NCBI GenBank assembly: GCA_001692895.1
Contig: KV748182.1
Span: 2,980,341 to 3,044,340 of the forward strand
Length of the DNA: 64,000 bases
Direction: 5' to 3'
Source of the DNA: Cenococcum geophilum 1.58
Lineage: Eukaryota > Ascomycota > Dothideomycetes > Gloniales > Gloniaceae
The notes beneath the pieces were generated by a model. The model was not told the origin of the DNA. It did not search any database and saw only the letters and a list, made by a program, of their open reading frames with translations. This document shows, piece after piece, positions 1 through 13,423 of this stretch. Position numbers and translations under genes: made by a program. How positions within the stretch are numbered: position 1 is the first letter of the stretch; every line of letters starts with the position of its first letter.

Positions 1-907
1 CACTTAAGAAATAGAGAGCATTCTTATAAGGCGTAAAGAAACTATTTATAATTAAGATAAATTATAAGAACCTAACGGGGTTCCTAATAATAAAAGAACT
101 TAACTAAAGATAGGTTAGATAGGTAGAGATACTTACAGAATACTATTTTAAGATTTAGTATACTAAAGGAACTAAGAATATAAGGGTAAACGTACTTAGT
201 AGAAAAGCTAAACTATAGAATAATAAGAAGCTATTAGGAGTAATACTATATAGAAATAAGGATAAATAGATTAGATATAATCACCCCAAACTAGTAATAA
301 CTTAAGAGGATAATAAACTAGATAGAGTTTACGAGATACTAGAAAGCTTTTAGGTATAAAGAATTCTAGAAATATAGCTAAAAGATCTACAGATAGATAT
401 ATATAAAAATTAAGAAGTAAAGTATATCCTAAAGAGTATAGTAGAGCATTTCGTAGAAGACTTCTATAAGGGAATGACTTAAGGACATAATGGAGTAATA
501 GGCTTAGTATTAAGACTTTAAGAAGAATATATTATTAATAGAATCTAAAATATTATAAGAAAAGTAATAAAAGAGTATCTAGATTACTAAAGGAATAAAC
601 TAATAAGGTATAAGCTATATAGAGGGCTATAACCTATTAAAATACTAAAGAGACTATAGGAGATTATATTATAGGACTTTATTATTAAGTTACTAAAGTT
701 AAGAGATCCTATTACTAGATAAGAGTATAACGTAATCTTAGTAATAGTGGACAAGTTAACTAAATGGAGCTACTTTATAGCATATATAGAAGAAATCTTA
801 GCGAAGAATATCGCTAGAATCTATATTAGAGAAGTGTTTATAAGATATAGAGTACTAAGTAAAATTATATCGGATAGAGATTTAAGATTTATAGTAGCAT
901 TCTAGGA
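1..907 (+). pseudogene. Chromodomain Gypsy pol remnant, part 1 (integrase N-terminal and core, RIP-mutated)
   Basis: One reading frame from about 480 to 907 reads as a Gypsy integrase of the Tf1/MAGGY kind if TAG/TAA are taken as mutated Gln/Trp codons. A GHNG motif at 483-494 marks the zinc-binding start, VDKLTKW (around 750) the first catalytic Asp region, and SDRDLRF (near 875) the second. The frame stops abruptly at 907 because another Gypsy is inserted there, and it resumes at 7819 with EVFLAK and later a chromodomain. Bases 1-480 belong to the same AT-rich element, probably the RNase H to integrase linker, but I could not read a clear domain. CA and TG are nearly absent, as expected after RIP. 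The element starts outside the window, so its LTRs are not seen. Confidence 0.75.
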
Positions 908-1094
908 TATCACGGCACTGACCTAATACATACTGTTTCATACTATCTCGTACTATTTCCTACTATTAGCTAGCCCACCACTAGCGACTTGGCGGCCGGC
1001 CCTACTATTTATATACAATACCCCCTTTCTACCTTCTTTCCCTCTTTATACCACAACGTAGTTATTTAGTCTACTTTATTGCAGCACTATAACA
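908..1094 (+). repeat. 5' LTR of Gypsy A
   Basis: This 187-bp sequence is repeated at 7632-7818 with only scattered transitions. It contains a TATA-like TATTTATATA followed by a pyrimidine-rich stretch, as expected for an LTR promoter and R region. Confidence 0.9.
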
Positions 1095-1266
1095 GTTTAT
1101 GGTATCTTTAATTTGCGCCCCATCGCAATTACTAACTCCTTATACCCTAGCTAATTAACCTCTACCCTAGAGCAATCGCGACCTACGCGCGCCTCTACTA
1201 AAACCAATACGTCCCTAGTATAGTCCTAGAATAATCCTTAGTTTTTACCTAGCGCCTAGATAGGTA

Positions 1267-4200
1267 ATACTAATAATGCCGAAATAACCGAAACCTAGAA
1301 CCCCTATAACGTCTTCGCAGATCTCTTTATAGAGACATACCCTAATATTATATAAATAATCCGCCGCTCCCTACTATACCTTAAGACCTTTAAGCCTAGC
1401 AAAGCTTACCTTACCCTTATTAACTATACTAACAAGTTCCTTAATAACATTAAAGTAGGACTATAGTGTATATATAACACAAACACCACCAATAAAAAAG
1501 CTAATAAAAACCTTAGTGCCCTTATTATTTCCTAGATAGGAACTATTAACTCCTAAGTAGAAACTATCACCGTTCTAAAATAATTAACCCCTATAATAAC
1601 GGTAGCAACCTAGCAGAAAAAACGGAGATCTAAAGACCCGCCAATATTTAGCGGAAAAGGTACCCTACTAGAACAATAAGCTAATTTTAAAACCTAGCAT
1701 ATTAAGATTAAGGGAGTCTTTAACTAGGACTGGGACTACTTTAATATAGTTTAGTCCCAGATCCTTTATATCTCGGATATGCTAAAGGATAAGGCCTATA
1801 AGTTTATTAAGTAGGGCCTAGAGCTTATATATAAGAACCTAAATAATATATCTGCGTGGAAATGGCCTACTAAAGAAGATATACTTAAAGACCTTACTAC
1901 CTACTATAAGGTCCTTAATATAACCCAAGTTGTAAAAAAAATAAGCTTAACTATTTCCCCTAGGGCGAGCGTAATTACTAGTCCTAAAAGAAAGATCTTA
2001 ATAAGCTAATAGTCTGCGCTAAGAAGATAAATAAATAGAAGGTGGACCTACTCTAAAAGTTTATCTCTCCAAAGATAGAAGAGCTAGTACTTAGACTTAC
2101 CTATAAAATTAATAACAGCGACTATATAGGTTAAAGTAAGCAGATAAATATGTTTGCTAAGAACCTTATAAACTATATACACTAAGCTAACCTTAAGAAG
2201 AACGCTAACCACTGCCTACCTGCCTAAGCCCCGCCCCTATATTAACCCTAACCCTAGTAGTAACTAGAAAACCTATAAACCTTAATAGAATCTTAGACAT
2301 AGAGTATAAGCGCCACGTTAATAATAGACTATACCTTGCCTATAGCCTGCCCGGCCACTAGAAGGATACTTATAACCCTACTAAGATAGTAAACCTAGTC
2401 CTAATACTACCCCATTAAATAACGCGAACTAATAACCGCGGATATAGTAACTATAGAGTCTATTATAAACGCGGCAAGCGTAGAGCCTATTATAGCCGTA
2501 GCGGACAACCCCCCCCCCCCTTTAACCCTACGGCTTAGTTACTCTAAACTATACCCTATATAGGAGCCCAACCTATTAATAACGCTTAGTATTAGTGACT
2601 TCGCGCTAGCAAATATAAACACGGCTATATTATTAGCAAGGTATCGTCTTTTTATACCCTAACTAAAACCGAAACTAACATCGCCAGTTAGACGGACACT
2701 AGACCGCCCTGCTAAGACAGCCCCGTACCCTAGTTATTAAAAGGTAAACCCTTAAACAAAATCACGTTTAAGGGTCTAAACTATATAAAGAGGAAGACGA
2801 GAAAATTAGGTCCCTGTTACTAGATTAATTAGTCCTTTCTATTAGTAAACTNCNACTTAATNTTAGATNAGNAAANANTAATAANAAATTAATCCTTNTT
2901 TAAACCNAACTCTCCTTATTANNTAACCTATACCCCTAAGTTTATATTAATATAGTAAGCCTAGTGGACTCCAGTAGTACTATAATGGCATTTACCAATA
3001 TAGAGTCTATTATAAGTATAACGTTATAAATAAGAAGCTGCTGGCACCTAGACTACTACGTCTTACAGATAGTATCCTAGCTTCGCTTATTACGGACTAC
3101 TTTACTGCCTAAATATTAATTGGCCTCTATACTAAAGCTATACTCTTTTTCGTTACTAAACTCTCGCCCGCTACCCTAATTATCCTAGGTATACCCTAGC
3201 TTTAGAAGCACGAGCCCTGTCCCAGCTTTAGGAAACTTAAAATCCGCTTTAACTTAGACTACTACTCTAAGCACTACCTCCTGTAGGGGATAGCCGGTGT
3301 TAGTAGGGACGCCCTATATAGATACTTAGCACTACTAAGCCTAGTGCCTAGAACTATATATAAAGCCTTAATAGTAAAAGATATTTCTAATAAAGGAGAG
3401 CCTATATAACTGTAAAGAAATGAGATAGTAGAAGACTAGACTACCCTAGCACTTAAGACTAAAATAATAGGCTAGCTAGCCCTACCAAGACTAAAGAAGA
3501 AGGTCCACTTTACGCCGTTACTACTAAGAATCCAACCCCAACCTAGGTACTATTTAAACCCTAGCTACCTAGCCCAATACCTAGAACTAAGCTATATACT
3601 ATATACGCACACTACAGCTCGCGTTATAGTAAGGACTAGCTATAGAACTACTAAGACCTAGATAATAGAAACCGCGCCACTGTAACGCCTAACCTTACAC
3701 CTATCTCCCGCGCGTACTGTATAGGGCCGCCGCCTTATTTCCGCCCCCCTAGGCTAACTAAGCTATGCTAGCCTAGCTATAGTACTAGAGAACCAGATAC
3801 GCCCTAACCTAGACAATATTAAATACACTTATACTATTAATTTTACCTAGTTCTATAAATAAAAAGATATAAAGGTAATAAGGATCTATATAGCGGAGCT
3901 AGTAGAACTAGTTAAATAAGATAAGCACTAATAGCTGCTTAAAGAGCTGCCTATAGGCCTAATAGAAGTACTAAACCTATTAGAAAGGTCTTTCCGCTAA
4001 CTAGTAGAAGGCGACTATACAATAAAGGAAGCCCGTAAAGTGCTCCCCCCCTATTTCTATAACTTCCTTAAGATAAATTTAAAAACTAAACCCAAGCTTT
4101 TATATTAAAAGATAGTTAATACTAATATTAAAAAATTCCTAAAAGGCAAACTAGGATTAACCCGCGAAGATATTCTATAACGCCTATTAAAGGAGTTTAG

Positions 4201-7200
4201 TAAATATATTAAGCACTTCCTCCCTAAGAACATAGATAAGCTACCCCCTTACTAACTATAGGACCATAAAATTAAGATTACCCCTAGAAACTAAGCCCTA
4301 TACTATAAAAACAGACCACTCTTACCTGCTAAACTTAGGTATGTAAAGAAGTAGATTAATAAGATGCTAGATAAGGGTTTTATCCGCGAATTAACCTTAC
4401 TAGCTACCGTACTACTTCTCTTTACTACTAAGCCCGGCAGCGGTATATAAATCTACTATAACTACTAAGGCCTAAACATAGTTATTATTAAGAATTAATA
4501 CCCACTGCTACTAATCCGCAAGATACTTAACGCACTCTATAGTGCTAAGTACTTTACTAAACTTAATATAATTGCTACGTTTAACCAGATCCGGATTGCA
4601 AAGGGCCATAAATAGCTTATAGTATTTATTACCCGGTTCGGACTCTATAAAATACTAGTTATACTATTTGGCCTCTATAATGTACCCACTATATTCCAGA
4701 ACTATATTAACTATATTCTATATAACGCCCTTAACAACTACTACACTACCTACCTTAATAACGTCCTTGTCTTTTCTAAAACACGCGCTAAGTATACTAA
4801 GCATATAAATAAAGTTATCTAAAGACTTAGTAATACTAGACTTTAGATTAATATTAATAAGTTTAAGTTTTACTCTACTAAAACAAAATACCTTGGCTTA
4901 ATTATCTTAACTAATGGCATAACTATAGACCTTAAGAAGGTATAGGCCTTACAGAAATAAAAGGACCTAACATTAATTAAAGAACTATAATAATTTCTCG
5001 GCTTTGTAAACTTCTACTAACAATTTATCTAAGGCTACTCTGCTATTACTATACCTATAATAAAACTCCTAAAGAAGGATATTGGATAGCTATGGGGACC
5101 AGAACAAGCCAAATTATTTAAAGCCCTTAAGGGAGCCTTTACTTTAGCACTAGTACTAGCATACTATAACTATATAAAAAAAACAGTAGTAGAGATAGAC
5201 GTATTAAATTGGGCTTTTAGTAGAGTCCTTTCCTAGTATAATAATAGAAAATTAAAACTAGTTGTATTCTTCTCTATAAAGTACTCTACGCCAGAGTATA
5301 ACTATAAGATCTATAATAAAGAACTCTTAGCTATCGTTAAGGCTTTAGAGGAATAGCGTCCTAAGTTGTAAGGGACTAAGGAGCTGTTTAAAATTATTAC
5401 CGACTATAAAAACCTATAGACGTTTATAACTACTAAGCAGCTAAACTAGCGCTAAGTTTAGTAGGCAGAGTTTCTTTTATAGTTTAACTTTATAATTATA
5501 TATAGACCTAGTAGTAAAGCCACGCTCCTTAACGCCCTAAGCTAGCTACTAGGAATAAGGCCTAAGGACGCCAATAATAAATACCTCCGCTACTGAGCCC
5601 AAGTCATTATACCGCCTAGAAAGTTAACCTTATAATCTTAGAAAAATTACTATATAAGTCCCGTAACTCTAATAACATAGAGTTTATAGCTACTCTAGAC
5701 CCTAAAATAGCTAAAAAGTTACTAGACGAGTTAATCTAGCTAGGATATTAGGAGAACAAACTTGCAAGAGATATAGTAGCAGCCCTACGTAATTAGAAAG
5801 CTCGCTATTAGCTAAAGAAGATTAGGAAACTACTCTATTGCGATAAGTTAAAATATAGTATTATTAACGGATAGATCTACTTCCGCTAACGTTTCTTTGT
5901 CCCTAACGCCCTAGACCTCCGCCTAAAAGTTACCTATTGCTCTTATAGCAGTGGCCCCGCTAGTTACCCTAGCCAGGTTAAAACTCTTAACCTCTTAAAC
6001 TAAATATATTAGTGGCTAGAAATCTCCTAGTTTACGGCTACCTTTGTTAAAGACTATGCCCTATACTTTCGCACTAAGACCCCTTATTCTGCCCCGCCTA
6101 GTTTCTTAAAGCTACTAGAATTACCTGCCCGCCCATAGACCAATATCTTAATTAACTATATTATAACGCTACCAGTATACTAACGCCACGGCAAGGCATA
6201 TAAACATATCCTTATTATTATAGACCGCTTAACTAAAATATAATACCTTATTTTAGTAACAGGACTCTTAACAAAGGAGCTAGTTAATAGCTTTATTAAC
6301 AATATATATAAGCTCCACAGTGCACTAAGCACGATTATCTCCGATCGCGGCATATAATTTATTAGCAACTTTTAGCAACAACTAAGTAAACGCCTTAAGA
6401 CAACCTTATAACTAAGCTTAGCCTAACACCTAAAAATAGACGGCTAAACTAAAATTATTAACGCTGCCGTAAATAAATACCTCTATACTTTTGCTAGCTT
6501 TATATAGAATAACTAGGTTAACTACTTACTGCTTACTAAGTTTACTATAAATAACCAAGTCAATAAGAGTATAGGCATCTCCCTATTTTTTATAAACTAT
6601 AGCTTTAACCCTTACCTCGGAATTAAGCCTGCTAGCCTCTACCTATTAACACTATTAGTATAAGTAAAGAAGAAGTTCTTCCGCGTAGACTCTATAGCCA
6701 ACCGCTTTAAGTAGATATTAATATAGCTTAAGGCCCTAGCCTGGGTTTTATAGTAACGCTATAAAGATAATACTAATACCTATAGGGATAAGAGCGCGTT
6801 ATTTTACAAAGGCGATATAGTTATAGTTAGCTTAGAAAATATAAAGATAAAAAGACCTAAGAAGAAATAGGACAATAAATAGAACGGCCTATACCCCGTA
6901 CTCGCAGTATACTAAGGGGTAGTTATAGTAGACCTCCCAGACTATATCTAAGTAAATAAATCCTTTTATATATCTAAGGTCCGCCTCTAGGCTGCTAAAG
7001 AGATCCCTAGCTAAGCAAATATTAATACTATAGAGCGTTATAATATATAAGGACGAGTGGTAGAGAGAGATAATAACGGCAATATAGAAGACAAATGGGA
7101 GTTTAAGAAAATCCTTAATGTACACGATAAAGACCCCTAGGGCCTAACTTATAAGATTAAATAGAAATATTATAAGGATACAACCTAGCAGCTAAAGGAA

Positions 7201-7250
7201 GACCTAAAGGGTTATAAATAAGCTATATAGCGCTTTTATAAGTAACACCC
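1267..7250 (+). pseudogene. Gypsy A gag-pol, RIP-mutated
   Basis: Degenerate gag frames run from about 1267, with a possible zinc-knuckle remnant near 2600. The reverse transcriptase spans about 4300-4950; its active-site box reads YLNNVLVFS at 4751-4777, where YLDD is usual, an Asp to Asn change. RNase H follows (DYKNLQTF around 5400), then integrase (DRLTKI near 6220-6240) and a chromodomain-like tail near 7140-7230 (YKIK.KYYKDTTW). TAG codons replace Gln and Trp throughout, so no full-length protein can be made. A run of ambiguous bases at 2852-2923 lies in the gag-protease part. Confidence 0.8.
2852..2923. other. Ambiguous bases (N) in Gypsy A
   Basis: Sixteen or so N calls are scattered through this 72-base stretch, inside a repeat and about 330 bases after a C homopolymer (around 2510-2520). 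They most likely reflect unresolved differences between repeat copies or low-quality base calls. Confidence 0.95.
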
Positions 7251-7631
7251 TAAGAAGCTAGGACCCCTAGACTAGGTATAAGATAAAAAAAAGTCACGCT
7301 AAGGTCGCGGTTAACCACCGTATTAAAATTTATGGTAGTTAAGATGTTATAGAACTTTAATCGGCGGTTAAAGTTGTCTAATTAGCCAAATTCTTGCTAA
7401 GAAATGCCACGCGGATTAATTTAGGTGGCAGTATAAAGTTCTACTAACCTTACTCACTAAACTAACTAATTAGGATTTTCTATGCCCGGTATAAAAAATC
7501 GCCATTAGCTTAGTTAAGGGCGGTAAGCGGAACTAATATCTTTACGGTAAAAAATAGGCAACCCTATATACTGCCTATTTTTAAGTTATTTATTTAGTTT
7601 AGGAACCAAACCATCTAGGGGAGAGGAGTAC

Positions 7632-7818
7632 TATTACGGCACTGACCTAACGTATACTATTTCATACTATCTTATACTGTTTCCTACTGTTAGCTAGCCC
7701 ACCACTAGCGACTTAGCAGCCGGCCCTACTATTTATATACAATACCCCCTTTCTACCTTCTTCCCCTCTTTATACCACAACGTAGTTATTTAGTCTACTT
7801 TATTATAGCACTATAACA
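7632..7818 (+). repeat. 3' LTR of Gypsy A
   Basis: A 187-bp partner of the LTR at 908-1094. It is preceded by the polypurine tract AGGGGAGAGGAGTA (7617-7630) and followed directly by the TAGGA duplication. Confidence 0.9.
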
Positions 7819-8640
7819 TAGGAGGTATTCTTAGCAAAGTAAGGAGTTAGAGTAGTAACTTTTACTATATATTATCTACAGATAGACAGTTAAACAAAAA
7901 GATTAAATTAGACGCTAAAATAGTATCTAAAATATTATGTTAATTATACACAAAATAATTTGGGTATTACTATTACTAGTTATATAGTTTATATATAATA
8001 TAACACCATAAAAAGGAATAGGCATATTACTATTTAAGGTAAATTATAGATATAAGCTAAAAATATCGTTGTTATTATAATAGGCGAAGAAAATAAGTAG
8101 CACAGCTAAAGAAAGGATAAAGATACTAATAAATCTTTATATAGACCTTATAGAATTAGTAAAAAGAGTATAAGAAAGAATAAAAAAGTACTATAATGCT
8201 AAGAGATCTAAGGGACTAGATCTTAAGGAGGGAGATAAAGTATAACTACTATATAAAAATTTTAAGAGTTAATAACTAAGTAAGAAGTGAGACTATATTA
8301 AACTAGGACCTTTTAAAATTATATAAAGGATTTTACCGGTTATATTTAAGTTAAACCTACTAGCTAAAATAAAGATTTACCCTATATAGTATATTGCAAT
8401 GCTAGAGCCAGTATATAGGAATATTAAGCTATTAGTTTATAAAGTAAATACGTATAAAGGATAAGAAGAAGACAAATAGTAAGTTTTAAAGATTATTAGT
8501 TATAAGGATATTAATAATAAAATATAGTATAAGGTTAAGTGGATAGGCTATAATAAGACTACCTAGAAACTACTAGAGAATTTAAAAATGCTATAAGAAA
8601 GGTATAGGAGTATTAGAAGAGATTAGGTTAGGTAGTATTA
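7819..8640 (+). pseudogene. Chromodomain Gypsy pol remnant, part 2 (integrase C-terminal and chromodomain)
   Basis: This continues the integrase frame broken at 907: EVFLAK.GVRVVTF is followed by a degraded YYPQTDGQTER-type region near 7870-7890. At about 8500-8600 the frame reads INNKIQYKVKWIGYNKTTW, a clear chromodomain signature, where KVKWIGY and TTW are the conserved core. Chromodomains direct integration of chromoviruses towards particular histone marks. The rest of this element, including its 3' LTR, could not be located in the following debris. Confidence 0.75.
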
Positions 8641-11140
8641 ATAAAAAAGGATTGCTAAAGAATAAGTTACCTAAGGGGGACCTAAGAAGAGCAGTTGCTA
8701 AACTACTTAGATCTATTTCCTTCTTAGTTAAAAGAGAATCCATTTTTTATTGCTAAGTTCCTATAAACCTTATTTTATAAGTTTCTACTCCTTAAAACGG
8801 ACCTTCTTACGAACTTTCTTAAGATGGATTAACTAAGCAGACGCTGCAAGACGAGAATTAAGGGCCCGTTATTAAGCATTAGCAGCCTCTTATTTAGTAT
8901 TATAAGAATAACGCAACTTAACTAAAGCGATTAATAATTTATTATTAAGGCGAGTAGTAGTAGATTAAATATAAAACCCTAAGATAAATTAATTAGGGAA
9001 CTAGACAACTATTAAGAGTAATAAAACGCGTATATTTAGTATTAAAGATAGAATAAATATTATAGGACAAGCGAATATTTGCTTTAGTATACTCTAAGCA
9101 AGAGGACAGTTATTAAGAGGATAGACTTGCTAACGCAATATAGACTAATTCCTCTTTCGCATAATAAGAATACGGAGATAGTATAATCTCACTAAGAGAC
9201 AATATTATAGTAACGGTGCGAGCACGACGAATAGTTAAAGAAGAAGAAGAAACTTTAGGTATAATAAGTAACAATATTAACTAAATTAATTAGACAGATA
9301 TTATACCTCTAGTAGACAACTTAGAGATATTTAGGATCTTTAAGGACGAAGATAAAGAGAAGGGAGATGGTATTATAAACGCTTTAAGTACAATGTTACG
9401 ACTACTAAGAGAAGAGTTAGAAGTAGCTAGTTAGTTAATTAAAGCATAGTCTAAAATAGAGCCGGTAAAACTATATGATGAGGAATGGTAGCTAAGGTCA
9501 TATAACGTAATCTATATAATTTAAACGATCTATAGGATCTATAATAGAGTAAACAGAGCACACGTATCTTACGTACTAAGGGGATTTTTTAGGAGTACGG
9601 TTGTGTGTTTAAAGAACCACAGTTCCTACTTAGATAGTTCTCTCCTTTATAGTAAATCTTAGAATATAATTGGAGTTAATCTGTTAGGTAACCACTCCAC
9701 TAGTTATATTTACGTTATTGACTATTCTATACCTATATACCTAGCCCATTAATAAGTCTACCGTAGTATTTCCTATAAGGCTTCGTTATAATGCTAATAC
9801 GTTCTCCTAGTCTATCCTCTACCCTTATAGCCTATTCCTTTACCTATTAGTCCTTTAGGATAACTCTAATATCTCCGCTTTTAAGGTATTAGAGTATAAT
9901 AGCGTTATAGACTTCTTTATAAATCTTTATAAGGACTTCTATTTCTAATTATCCCCTAAGCCCCTCTACTTCTTCTATATTTAGTTATATTATAATTATA
10001 TATCTAGTTATTATCTTAAGGGGGGTGGGTTCCCTATACTATAGAAGCGCAGCTATAGCGGCCTAGGTACGGCTTACTAGTAAAGAGGGGTTTTTTTTAT
10101 TTTTATTTTTACTTAGCCATTAAAGGATTTAATTAAGGGTTTGCTAAAGGGGCGCCTAAGGTTTACTAGACTAGCAGAGCCATTTTACTAGCTATCTTAG
10201 TTCGTTATAGCTAACGGTTGCTCCCCTATAGTTATAGATACTAGACGTGTCTAATAGGCTTTATATTTTATTAAATGCCTTCTTAATAGAGATCTTCCCG
10301 CTTTATAGTATAGTATTTACCCGTTCTTATTATAGAGGGCTACTACTAGGCGTGGGTTTAGCGGATACGCGCGAGTATAAACCACTATTGTTTAATATGT
10401 GCCTCCCCTATAATGTATGCATCTTTAGGGGAATCTCTAGGTGTTTTTTAGGGTTCTTTCGGCCAGTTTTGGTTTTTTTAGGCTAGGTGCAGCAAGAGCT
10501 CCAGTTTCCTTTAATATATATACGTAAATATTTATTTAATAAAATATATAATAACTCTCGCGGTTAGGACAGAAGGCTATATATAGTATTAGCAATTAGG
10601 CTATATAGGAAAAGAAGTAATTAAGTACTTACTTTAGTTAGTAACGGACGCAGTTCTAAAGGGCCTAATAATAATAGAATATAAATTATATAGAGTAAAG
10701 AAAGCTTATAAGGTGATATTAAGAAGACTACTAACTTAGTTAGTGGTTCCTTTCTATAAAATCCACCTTAATTTAATACTTGGAATAGATATAGTATACT
10801 TCCTTAATAACGTAATACGAATAAATAAGGTAGATATAATGGCTAAAAAGTTATCCCTTACCTAAGTAGTTATTAGATATTATAAGGTTATTAAATAATA
10901 ATACGGCTTTAGGGGAGCTAGTACGGAGTAGAAACCTATAGTCGCGCAGAGCTTATAACCTTAAAAACGTCTAGCTTATTAATTAATTAATTAATTAATT
11001 AATCATCTATATATTGTTATTTAAAGCTTTAAATACACGTTTTAAGCCTCTAGTAATAGAATTTATAATATTTTGGTGGGCGGTAAGCCAAACTTCCTAA
11101 TTAGGAAGATGTAAGAACTTTTATTAGCTATATTTATACA
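8641..11140. mobile_element. AT-rich retrotransposon debris, including Copia integrase-like fragment
   Basis: There is no intact gene. Around 10,690-10,960 on the plus strand a frame with RIP-type stops reads VPFYKIHLNLI..IDIVYF...RINKVDIMAKKLSLT and ends in KVIK..YGF. This resembles the start of a Copia integrase core, which often has a PFYRVHFDL-like opening. The stretch 8,650-10,500 is RIP-mutated repeat of unidentified family. A short (ATTA)n run lies at about 10,979-11,003. The composition changes to ordinary near 11,140. Confidence 0.5.
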
Positions 11141-11149
11141 ATTACTATA

Positions 11150-13423
11150 TATACCCAATCTTTGGAGTCAAGTCGCTTAAGATAAAATAACTGATATCTA
11201 TCGTTTCGATAGAACGGAATTTTGCAAACGGCGAGGTTTGGAGGAAAATTTAGGGTGCCATAGCTATCAAAATCCGCGATATATAAAGGCTTTAAGGAGG
11301 GCAACGGCCACGGCTGCCGAGGGGGGGTGTCTTTTGCCTTCCGAGTCGGTGGAATTAAATATTAAATTGATGGAATCAAGTCTATATGATTAGAAGTACG
11401 ATTAGAAGGCATGGTTGATTAACGTATAATGTTTGAATCTATGTAGGTAATACGCGTACTTTTGATTCTGTTGTTTTGCGCACGGTCTAATTATCGTAGT
11501 ACGCCACCAGTCCAAGGGATAATAACACATTGATATGGTTCAAACCTGACCTAGCTTGACAATAGATGAGTTTATTCAGAGAAACCTGCCTCTTCTTTTC
11601 TGGGTTCTCAAATTATAGAAATTTGACGATCTTTCTATGGTTTCGAAAGAGATGGCTTTTGTTGAGGAGACCACCAAGGGACTGAGGATACCCGCTCAAT
11701 GTCTGGCGAGACATGGACTTGACTTGTCTCAGCAAAGTTCCAGAAGTTGCAGGAATAGGGCACCTTAAATCACTTCTGGCAACACAATGTGCTGTTAAAA
11801 AAAAAGAGAAAGAAAGAAAAAACACCTTTTCGTCCGGGAGGACTTCCGGTCTCGTCCCGACGTGAAGCGCTCCCGGCCGCGGACAGCGGAGAAAAGAATG
11901 AGATACAGAGCCAAGTTAGGGAGCATGTGGGTCTTGAAGTGTGACATGCACATCTCACCACCGGAAAATCCGAAAAAGAGAGCGAATAGAAGTGGTCAGC
12001 CGAGACATGTACCTTACTCGACACACAGCAAGCCACATTCGCCCGTGCACCAAGCAATTTCGGTGTTTTGGGGTTTGCCGCATCAGCCACCGCTTTTGTT
12101 GAAAAGAGGTCCTGCGTCCAAAACTATGCTGACACGTGCATTAGTTGTTTTTTTACAGAGGAATGCTTATGCGCTCGGCCGTGAACAGAAGCTGAGTGTT
12201 GAGCCGAGGTTATCTTTAGCGTAGCACAAGTGCACCATGCCGGAAAGGTATGGCAAGGAATGCAGAGGCCGGGTGAGCAAAAATTGAATTGTTGAGAGAG
12301 TGAGTGAACAGGTGTTTTGCTGCTTCTGGCAGGGCTGCACAGGGCTGCACAAAGAAGTTTGGTGACGTCACTGATAAGAACCGATAAGACATGGAGAAGC
12401 CGTAGTAGGAGCGCACAAGCATGCCTTCGAGAAAGCTGCGCGCGAGCAAACCCCGCTCAGCAGAGACGGCGAATTGGCCCAAGAAACTGCAACTAAACTA
12501 TGACGAGAGACAGACCTATGCTGTCATGAATTTCCTTAGGGCTTAGGAGGGCGTAAATAACGCAATGTGTCGTGTTGGCTGATACACGCGACACTTAGGA
12601 GTGTGCCAAAGCCTCGACGCAGCCCACTCCTCGGTGGCTCGCCCGCAGAGCTGGATCGCTTTCACAAGACACACGGGCCGAGGGAAGCTTTCAGCTCCAC
12701 GGCCCAGAAAGGGTATGAGCGAAAGGGCATGAACAACGACCAGACATTTCTCGATGGCCGCGGGGGAAAAAAGACGCAATCTCATTGGGCTGCAAGCGGC
12801 AGCCTTGAGACGACAAGTTTAGTGGTGGTGACTGGCTGACGAGGGCGCCTTCCCCGCAATTTACAACGGACAAAGCAGGCTTCCGGATAGGGTACAGCCA
12901 TTGAAGAGGAGAAGGAAATCGAGTCCATCGTCCCTCTCGAACCCTTTGCAGGTTCCATACTCCTGCCCAAAGTCACCTCGCGGCGTGATATCGCACTTTT
13001 GGGCCGCCCTCGTCGTCTACCGCTTCTGTCGCCGTAACCGATAGCGTTCTGGCGGTCGTGGACTTGGCACCTCCGGTCTTCCTAGTAGGCATCCCAACAC
13101 TTCAATATCATATCGCGGGTACCTTCGGACTGCATTCGGGAACCGTTTCTGCGATCTTCCCAACATCCTCCGAGCTTCGTAGCTATGCCCTTCCACAAGC
13201 CCGTGTTTATATCTGATGCAAGCCCCAAAACCTCTGCAGCAGCTCTTGCTGCGGTCAGTTTGGTTCTCAGCAGCACAGTTACTGATCCCAGAGCAGTGCT
13301 CCAGGTACCACGTAGCCATCTGACTGTGCCTCTTGCCTCGTCCTTCATCGATTGAAACGTCTGCTCATCCCAATTCGCTCCTCCCTCCACTTCCATCTTT
13401 CACGACCACTACTCTCCTTCGCA
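11150..13423. other. Intergenic stretch upstream of the carrier gene; no supported gene
   Basis: The composition is ordinary, with no RIP signature. Several open frames exist on both strands but none shows a recognisable domain, and overlapping frames in all phases suggest GC-driven chance openings. The last 100 bases before the carrier start are pyrimidine-rich (CTCCCTCCACTTCC type), common in leaders of well-expressed fungal genes. A 56-codon frame at 13,185-13,355 could be an upstream ORF of the carrier transcript. Confidence 0.5.

Larger units (their letters stand above)
908..7818 (+). mobile_element. Complete Gypsy LTR retrotransposon A, inserted in another Gypsy
   Basis: The element is bounded by two 187-bp LTRs (908-1094 and 7632-7818) and flanked by the direct duplication TAGGA (903-907 and 7819-7823). 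The first LTR starts TATCACGG and the second TATTACGG, consistent with an ancestral TGTCACGG altered by RIP; both end in ATAACA. A purine-rich tract at 7617-7630 precedes the 3' LTR. The internal order Gag, protease, reverse transcriptase, RNase H, integrase and chromodomain places it among chromoviruses. All frames carry many in-frame stops, so it is not autonomous now. It lies in the same orientation as its host element. Confidence 0.9.

Noticed and set aside
12543..13319. Overlapping open frames on both strands between 12,543 and 13,319
   Set aside because: All phases are partly open, codon patterns are not gene-like and no domain can be read, so they were treated as chance frames.
13185..13355. 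56-codon open frame upstream of the carrier
   Set aside because: No recognisable motif and no sign of its own promoter. It may be an upstream ORF but this cannot be decided from sequence alone.
13352..13423. Upstream in-frame ATG of the carrier gene
   Set aside because: The added 24 residues show no carrier homology and the sequence is pyrimidine-rich leader-like; MPATAIVE at 13,424 is the better start.
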